Part shown: positions 6,022-10,477 of the stretch, piece by piece
Layout of the letters: each line of letters begins with the position of its first letter
Numbering within the stretch: position 1 is the first letter of the stretch
Program-made: the position numbers and the translations under genes
DNA from: Lachnospiraceae bacterium
GTDB lineage: Bacteria; Bacillota; Clostridia; Lachnospirales; Lachnospiraceae
Length of the DNA: 10,477 bases
Direction of reading: 5' to 3'
NCBI GenBank assembly: GCA_021199395.1
Contig: JAJQIE010000147.1
Coordinates: 1-10,477 of the forward strand
The notes under the pieces: generated by a model
What the model saw: only the letters and a program-made list of their open reading frames with translations
Database searches by the model: none
What the model was told of the DNA's origin: nothing

Positions 6022-7539
6022 ATGGACAGAAAAGCATTAAAAGGATCAATCACTGTATTTTTAAGCCTGGCCTGTATTCTGTTTCTTTCCCTGATCTGTG
6101 CGGTGACAGAATCCGCAAGAATCCAGGGGGCAAAGGCACAGTCGGCTAATATTACGGGCATGGGAACTTTTTCGCTGCTGAGCGAATTTGAGACAAAGCT
6201 TCTTGAAAAATATGAGATTTTTTCACTTGACGGCGCGTCAGAAGGCAGCTTTCAGATTCAGGAAATCAACAGCAGATTTGAAAAATATATTAACCTGAAT
6301 GCCAATCCAAAGACGGGGATACTGAAGACGCTGGCCTTTGACCCATGGAGACTGGAATTAGAGAAGGGTGAAATCACCGGATACGCGCTGCTGACGGATA
6401 ACAGAGGCGAGCCTTTTTATCAACAGGTGGTCTCGTATATGAAAGCGAATATCGGTGTGATTGCGCTGGAGGAGATACTGAAGCTGGCAGGAAGCACGGA
6501 TGAAATTGAAAAGAAACAGGAGGCATATGAAAAAAGTCAAAGCAGCAGTGATGGACAATTGTCCGATCTGGAAGACGAAAAACAGGAAAAGCTGGAGATA
6601 CTGGAATCAGAATCGCAGGGATCAGGAACAGATGCGGAGACTGCTACAGGCACAGAGGGGAATCCGCTTACGGAAATCGCAAAGCTTCGAAAGAAAAGCA
6701 CATTGGAAATTGTGACATGGGACAAAACGGTTTCCGAAAAAAGTGTTTCGCTGAGCTCTCAGCCATCGAAAAGCCGATTGCGAACCGGGAATCTGGATAT
6801 TGAGACAGAACACAGCGGACTTGTGTCTGACGTGCTGTTCCGGGAATATCTTATACGTTATTTTTCCAGCTATGCTGATGGAAAATCAGAGGCTTCTTTT
6901 GATTATCAGGTTGAGTATATTCTTGGAGGAAAAGCGACAGATAAAAAGAACCTGAAGTATGTTGTGAACCGGCTGCTGTTGATTCGGGAGGGTATGAATT
7001 ATGCTTACAGCCTGAGTAATACGACGATGAATTCTCAGGCAGGCTCGCTGGCCGTTACCCTGACAGGTTTTCTGGGGATTCCGGCGCTGACCGCCGCCAC
7101 AAAGCATGCGTTGCTGCTGGCATGGGCTTATGGAGAAAGCCTGGTTGATGTAAGGATTCTTCTGGATGGCGGTAAGGTTCCGCTGGCAAAGGACGGCGAT
7201 TCCTGGTCGCTGACGCTGACGAACCTTGGGAGAGTTTCAGAAGTGCTGCAGAACGGCGCCAAAGGGAAGGAAGACGGGCTTTCCTATCAGGATTATCTGA
7301 GAATCCTGCTGAATATGGGAACGCTGGCGAATCAGAAAATGCGGGCATTGGATTTGATTCAGGCGAGTATGCAGGCGGAGGATGGGATGAGTGGATTTCA
7401 GGTACAGAATTGTATCGTGGCAGTGGCTGCCAGCGCGAGTTATCAATGCGGTCAGGTCTTCTGGGGACTGCCAGCCGTAGCTATGGGTCTATCGGGAACG
7501 GATACGGCATTTGTGCAGACGGCGAGTATGGCCTATTAA
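6022..7539 (+). CDS. DUF5702-type Tad-associated surface protein
   Basis: A 505-residue protein of the DUF5702 type, found next to TadE and Flp genes in clostridial Tad loci; its biochemical role is unknown. The N-terminus is a pilin-like or signal-anchor segment, KGSITVFLSLACILFLSLI (7-25), then the family-typical ESARIQG (30-36). The rest is expected outside the membrane: a mixed region (40-160), a charged helical and low-complexity stretch (about 160-225, rich in Glu, Lys, Ser, Gln), and a better conserved C-terminal part (about 265-470) with the AWAYGESLVDVRILLDGGKVPL motif region (367-388) and the SYQDYLRILL segment (421-430). There is no +5 glutamate, so processing by the prepilin peptidases is doubtful. 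Start ATG 6022 follows AAGGAGAGGG. It may act like TadG as a minor or tip component. Confidence 0.8.
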   Translation: MDRKALKGSITVFLSLACILFLSLICAVTESARIQGAKAQSANITGMGTFSLLSEFETKLLEKYEIFSLDGASEGSFQIQEINSRFEKYINLNANPKTGILKTLAFDPWRLELEKGEITGYALLTDNRGEPFYQQVVSYMKANIGVIALEEILKLAGSTDEIEKKQEAYEKSQSSSDGQLSDLEDEKQEKLEILESESQGSGTDAETATGTEGNPLTEIAKLRKKSTLEIVTWDKTVSEKSVSLSSQPSKSRLRTGNLDIETEHSGLVSDVLFREYLIRYFSSYADGKSEASFDYQVEYILGGKATDKKNLKYVVNRLLLIREGMNYAYSLSNTTMNSQAGSLAVTLTGFLGIPALTAATKHALLLAWAYGESLVDVRILLDGGKVPLAKDGDSWSLTLTNLGRVSEVLQNGAKGKEDGLSYQDYLRILLNMGTLANQKMRALDLIQASMQAEDGMSGFQVQNCIVAVAASASYQCGQVFWGLPAVAMGLSGTDTAFVQTASMAY

Positions 7540-7547
7540 CGGATTGT

Positions 7548-7573
7548 GTAAAAACGACTTACGTCGTTTACTA
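7548..7573. repeat. Palindromic spacer element, copy 2
   Basis: Inverted repeat GTAAA-A-ACGAC-TTAC-GTCGTTTAC, directly followed by TA. It aligns with 5749-5773 through GTAAAA, CGAC, ACGTCG and TTACTA. It starts 8 bases after the DUF5702 gene stop and ends about 48 bases before the TadE-like start. No T-run follows, so it is not a terminator. Confidence 0.55.
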
Positions 7574-7620
7574 TATATTGACGAAGCAGAGCTTATAAAT
7601 TGAAAGCGGGGTGAAAACGG

Positions 7621-8556
7621 GTGTTTTTGCAGCATTCTGAAAGGCATTTATATAGAAAAAACGGTTCGCATTGGATGAGCGTCACATACACACAAAAATA
7701 TAAAACAATAAAAATCTTTAGAAAGGATAGTAACTTCCCCAGAGAAAAAATTACCTGCCTGGATATTGTAAAAACACTCTTTTTTGCTCCGCTGAATGCC
7801 TCGCTTACAGTGGAAGCGGCGTTGGTTCTGCCGATGTTTTTATTTTGTATGATTGCGGCGCTCCAGTATTGCAGAGCAATGGGTACGGCGGTTCAATTTG
7901 GTACGGCACTTTCGGAGACAGGGAAGACGCTGGCGGCTGCCGCTTATGCGCAAACCTGTATTGGAGATCCTGGAGAGGGAGCGGAGCTGGCGGTGAACAC
8001 ACTCTCGGTACTATATGCGCAGAATAGAGTGACGAGTCAGGTGGAAGATACGGCTGCGGTTAAAAATGTAAATATGGCTTTTTCTTCGCTTATGCAGGAG
8101 GATGAGATGATTGATCTGGTACTGACCTATCAGATCAGGATGCCCTTTGGCGTAGTAAATCTGCCTGGAACCATATTTATTCAGAGAGCGAGCGTTCGGG
8201 CCTGGGTTGGGCGTAAGGAGGGAAAAGACCCGGATGAAAATGAAGAGGATGAGGAAGAAACGACAGTATATGTGACCGCTACCGGAACGGTTTATCATGT
8301 GGATCCGGAATGTACCTATCTGAAGCTTTCCGTTCAGACTGTCGAAGCGGACGCATTGGGAGAACTGAGAAATAACAGCGGAGAAATCTATCATGCCTGT
8401 GAATTGTGTGGGTCGGATTGTGGAAGCACCGTATATATTACGAACGAAGGCAATCGATATCACAGATCTCTTTCGTGCAGCGGGCTGAAACGCACTGTGA
8501 AAGAGGTATCGCTATCTGAGGTCGGAGATCTGCATGTGTGCTCAAAATGCGGATAG
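7621..8556 (+). CDS. TadE-like pseudopilin with two Cys/His C-terminal repeats
   Basis: A 311-residue pseudopilin. A basic N-terminal tail (1-57) leads to the TadE signature NASLTVEAALVLPMFLF (59-75), which gives an A60/S61 cleavage site with glutamate at +5, then the membrane helix. A TadE-like extracytoplasmic part runs to about 197, followed by an acidic linker (201-213). Unusually, the tail holds two tandem units: VYVTATGTVYH (216-226) with C231, C260, C263; and VYITNEGNRYH (271-281) with C286, C307, C310. Each has Y-H-x4-C...C-x2-C, like the Ada-type metal-binding domain, so each could hold one zinc ion. The GTG 7621 start behind GCGGGG is weakly supported; ATG 7675 is possible. Sits between the DUF5702 gene and a second peptidase gene. 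Confidence is high for TadE and moderate for metal binding. Confidence 0.85.
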   Translation: MFLQHSERHLYRKNGSHWMSVTYTQKYKTIKIFRKDSNFPREKITCLDIVKTLFFAPLNASLTVEAALVLPMFLFCMIAALQYCRAMGTAVQFGTALSETGKTLAAAAYAQTCIGDPGEGAELAVNTLSVLYAQNRVTSQVEDTAAVKNVNMAFSSLMQEDEMIDLVLTYQIRMPFGVVNLPGTIFIQRASVRAWVGRKEGKDPDENEEDEEETTVYVTATGTVYHVDPECTYLKLSVQTVEADALGELRNNSGEIYHACELCGSDCGSTVYITNEGNRYHRSLSCSGLKRTVKEVSLSEVGDLHVCSKCG

Positions 8557-8657
8557 AGAGTCAGCAAAAATGAGCGGACATGGAGGACGAATCGAGAGAA
8601 AATGACCGAACAGTGGGGCGGGGATGACAGGTATGGTTTGGAAGGAGCGTATAAAAG

Positions 8658-9077
8658 ATGTATCAGTATGGCCTGACCGGAGCGGTGCTATTGGTTTGCA
8701 CCTATACAGATATTCGATACCGAAAGATATATAAATGCCTGATCATGGGACATCTGGTTTTGGCGCTGATTCTGCATATTATGATCCGGGACAGTTCTTT
8801 CATATCAGTTCTGGCAGGAATAATTCCCGGACTGATCTGCCTGCTATTGTCAGCGCTTACCCGCCAGGCGCTTGGATATGGGGATGCGATGCTTATTTTA
8901 TCCTGTGGCTTTTCACTGGGTGGTGAAAGCTGTCTGGCTGCTTTGCTTACCGCGTTTTTCTGTGTAGGCGCATGGGCGTTTATCCTGATTTGCTTCCGAC
9001 ATGGAAAGGGAAAAACAGAAATACCATTTGTACCATTTTTGCTGGCGGGCGTTGTACTACAGGGGATGGGAATGTGA
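8658..9077 (+). CDS. Second A24 prepilin peptidase
   Basis: A 139-residue integral membrane aspartyl peptidase. Both family A24 aspartates are present: D18 in YTDIRYRKI and D76 in LGYGDAML (the GxGD motif). A conserved-looking IPFVPFLLAG segment lies near the C-terminus. Hydrophobic spans cover most of the rest. It lacks the N-methyltransferase domain. It shares the fold but is clearly diverged from the first peptidase of the operon, so it is not a recent duplicate. It lies between two TadE-like genes, which suggests it serves those substrates while the first peptidase serves the Flp pilin, or the reverse. The start is ATG 8658 behind AAGGAG (8642-8647). The 101-base spacer upstream contains only mini-ORFs. 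Confidence 0.88.
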   Translation: MYQYGLTGAVLLVCTYTDIRYRKIYKCLIMGHLVLALILHIMIRDSSFISVLAGIIPGLICLLLSALTRQALGYGDAMLILSCGFSLGGESCLAALLTAFFCVGAWAFILICFRHGKGKTEIPFVPFLLAGVVLQGMGM

Positions 9078-9078
9078 C

Positions 9079-9162
9079 TGTGAGCGTAGAAAGACGGATA
9101 TTGGAAATGAGCGGGTGCCGTAAATACTATTGTGAACGTAGAGGGGCAGATATTGGAAATGA
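9079..9162 (+). repeat. Pair of direct repeats in peptidase-TadE spacer
   Basis: Two 32-base copies (9079-9110 and 9131-9162) match at 27 positions, 52 bases apart start to start. Shared ends are TGTGA, CGTAGA and GATATTGGAAATGA. They fill most of the 113-base gap between the second peptidase gene and the second TadE-like gene. A partial third echo (GATATTGGGAGATG) lies at 9164-9177. No function is evident. Confidence 0.6.
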
Positions 9163-9190
9163 TGATATTGGGAGATGTAATGGGCGGTGA

Positions 9191-9793
9191 GTGAAAAACG
9201 GAGATTTCGCTGTAAAGGAAAGAATACAGCAGGAAATGAGAATGGTTTTGCGGAGGAAAGGAGGGACTGATATCATAAGGTGGGAAAAGGATAATGGGAG
9301 AGAGAAGAAGAAAAGTCTGCGCGTATATGGCGGTCAAATGCTTGCGGAGAAAGGGTTTTGGAACGGCAGTTATACCGTAGAGGCGGCAATGGTGGTGTCT
9401 ATTGTGATTTTTGTATTGTCGGCTTTGGTTATTGCATCCTTTTATGTCCATGACTGTGCCGTATTTCAGAGCTATGTCTGTGAAATTGCAGCGGCGGGGA
9501 GCAGCTATGCGACGGAAGACGAGAGAGAAAACGCAGTGACTTCGGGAAAGAAGGAGGTAAAAGCGGCCAGATTTCTGGGAAGCAGGGAGCTGTCCGGCAC
9601 TGTGTCCGCAGAGAAAAATAAAGTGACGGCAAGCTGGAGCGCGGCCTATCCTGTGCCAGGATTTGCGATGAAATATCTGGCGGATAGTGAGTTGTCCATC
9701 GACGTATCCTGGAGCAGTAAGATAGTAGCGCCTGCCGATACCATACGCCTGATCCGGGGAGCCGGAGAATTGATTACCGGAGGGGACGAGTGA
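9191..9793 (+). CDS. Second TadE-like pseudopilin
   Basis: A pilin-like protein of up to 200 residues. The TadE signature NGSYTVEAAMVVSIVIF (58-74) gives a G59/S60 cleavage site with glutamate E64 at +5, then a single membrane helix (about 62-86) and an extracytoplasmic domain of about 115 residues. It has only two cysteines beyond the helix (C89, C97) and lacks the metal-site repeats of the other TadE-like protein. The start is unsure. GTG 9191 directly follows the stop of a mini-ORF and has only a weak GGGCGG site. The best ribosome site (AAAGGAGGG, 9257-9265) faces ATC/ATA codons at 9272-9277. ATGs at 9236 and 9338 are alternatives. The 58-residue basic leader of the longest form is longer than needed. 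One base separates its stop from the next gene. Confidence 0.82.
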   Translation: MKNGDFAVKERIQQEMRMVLRRKGGTDIIRWEKDNGREKKKSLRVYGGQMLAEKGFWNGSYTVEAAMVVSIVIFVLSALVIASFYVHDCAVFQSYVCEIAAAGSSYATEDERENAVTSGKKEVKAARFLGSRELSGTVSAEKNKVTASWSAAYPVPGFAMKYLADSELSIDVSWSSKIVAPADTIRLIRGAGELITGGDE

Positions 9794-9794
9794 A

Positions 9795-10477
9795 GTGAAA
9801 ACAGACTATAAAAGAGATCTCCAGAACAACTATCTGATTCTGGAAGTACCAGAGGAAAAGGAAGAGGATGGATATGGCCTGAGGATGGCGGAGCAGAATC
9901 AGGTAAAAGGGCTGTTGCCAATTCATGAGTCCAGAAGAGACGGGATGCTGTATTTGCATTATGAAATCACGTCAAAGCAGACTCTGGAGAGTCAACACGA
10001 AAAGAAAACCATGGGCTATCAGGATATTCTTTATATTCTGTCAGAAATTCGCGATACACTGGAGAATATGCGAAAATACCTGCTTTCCCCGCAGCAGCTT
10101 ATATTTGCGCCGGAACTGATCTATGTCCTGCCGGAGCGAGGAGGGCTTCTGTTGTGTTATTACGTGAGAGAGCATGAATTCCCGATTACTGTGCTGGCGG
10201 AATTTATTCTGAAACGCCTTGACCATAGAGATCGACAGGCGGTAGCGCTTGGGTATGGGTTCTTTCAGCAGGCTGCCGGAGCAAACTTTAGTCTGGCGGA
10301 GACTTTGCGGGAAATTCTGGCGACATCCGGAGAGATGGACAAGTGTGCGGCAGCCTGTACGGGCGAGGGCAGAAAAGCAGTCTATGCGGACATCTATACG
10401 GATGGAAAGGAAGGAATGCCGGAGAGGCGATACGCAGATGAAATCGGTGTGAGAGCTGAAAAGGAGAACGATCATCG
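9795..10477 (+). CDS. DUF6382-type protein, N-terminal part (cut by window end)
   Basis: Open from GTG 9795 to the window edge: 227 codons without a stop, so partial. The GGAGGGG site (9779-9785) lies nine bases before the GTG, and the gene starts one base after the previous stop, so it is co-translated with the second TadE-like gene. The N-terminus (TDYKRDLQNNYLILEVPEE), the segment LLPIHESRRDGMLYLHYEIT and the later IYVLPERGGLLLCYY and AEFILKRLDHRDRQAV segments match what I recall of DUF6382 proteins. Those proteins sit at the end of clostridial Tad operons and usually carry a C-terminal FHA (phosphothreonine-binding) domain. The FHA part, if present, is outside the window. There are no membrane spans in the visible part, so it is cytoplasmic. 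Possible role: regulation or phospho-dependent recruitment. Confidence 0.75.
   Translation, partial: MKTDYKRDLQNNYLILEVPEEKEEDGYGLRMAEQNQVKGLLPIHESRRDGMLYLHYEITSKQTLESQHEKKTMGYQDILYILSEIRDTLENMRKYLLSPQQLIFAPELIYVLPERGGLLLCYYVREHEFPITVLAEFILKRLDHRDRQAVALGYGFFQQAAGANFSLAETLREILATSGEMDKCAAACTGEGRKAVYADIYTDGKEGMPERRYADEIGVRAEKENDH

Noticed and set aside
7545..7574. Internal promoter overlapping the second palindrome (TTGTGT...TACTAT, 18-base gap)
   Set aside because: Each box matches the consensus at only four of six positions, and the first palindrome copy has no equivalent boxes. Not enough to call.
8599..8676. Small protein gene in the spacer before the second peptidase
   Set aside because: The 24-codon frame has no strong ribosome site or recognisable peptide and runs into the peptidase start. 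Kept only as part of the mini-ORF observation.
8972..9190. 72-codon + frame overlapping the end of the second peptidase
   Set aside because: The first two thirds run out of frame through the conserved peptidase tail. Only the last 27 codons (9107-9190) are of interest, as a possible coupling mini-ORF.
8702..9451. Long minus-strand open frame (249 codons) opposite the second peptidase and second TadE genes
   Set aside because: It spans parts of two well-supported + strand genes and their spacer, has a Ser/Pro/His-rich composition typical of an antisense shadow, and shows no recognisable domain.

Overview
The window carries most of a Tad/Flp-type (type IVb) pilus or secretion-like operon. All genes lie on the + strand and are tightly packed. 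The organism is most likely a Gram-positive clostridium of the Lachnospiraceae type. This is inferred from family resemblance: purine-rich coding strands, strong GGAGG ribosome sites, frequent GTG starts, no secretin or outer-membrane genes, and a cast typical of clostridial Tad loci (Flp1-like pilin, DUF5702 protein, split prepilin peptidases, DUF6382 protein). No genus can be named from the sequence alone.

Layout. Bases 1-415 hold no intact gene: an edge hairpin, a rho-independent terminator (81-122), a minus-strand C-terminal remnant of an MFS-like transporter (139-309), a second terminator (316-347) and a good sigma-A-type promoter (388-415). The operon then reads: A24 prepilin peptidase (about 602-1111); TadZ/CpaE-like ATPase with a degenerate P-loop (1184-2200); CpaF/TadA secretion ATPase (2193-3422); TadB-like platform protein (3332-4186); a spacer of imperfect 39-base tandem repeats (4187-4342); TadC-like platform protein with a large extracytoplasmic insert (4343-5725); a 55-residue Flp pilin (5796-5963); DUF5702 protein (6022-7539); TadE-like pseudopilin with two C-terminal Cys/His repeats (7621-8556); a second A24 peptidase (8658-9077); a second TadE-like pseudopilin (9191-9793); and the start of a DUF6382-type protein (9795 to the window edge).

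Working model. The two A24 peptidases cleave the Flp pilin and the TadE-like pseudopilins after the Gly or Ala that precedes the xxxxE motif. CpaF hydrolyses ATP and drives assembly through the TadB/TadC platform. TadZ helps place the machine in the cell. The DUF5702 and TadE proteins are likely minor or tip components outside the membrane. The DUF6382 protein, usually joined to an FHA domain in this family, may link the machine to Ser/Thr phosphorylation.

Most unusual points: two Ada-like Y-H-x4-C...C-x2-C metal-site repeats on a pseudopilin; an atrophied-Ig-like insert in TadC; a tandem-repeat spacer that looks like a multiplied translation-start module; a pair of related palindromes before the pilin and the TadE gene; and overlapping mini-ORFs that bridge several spacers.
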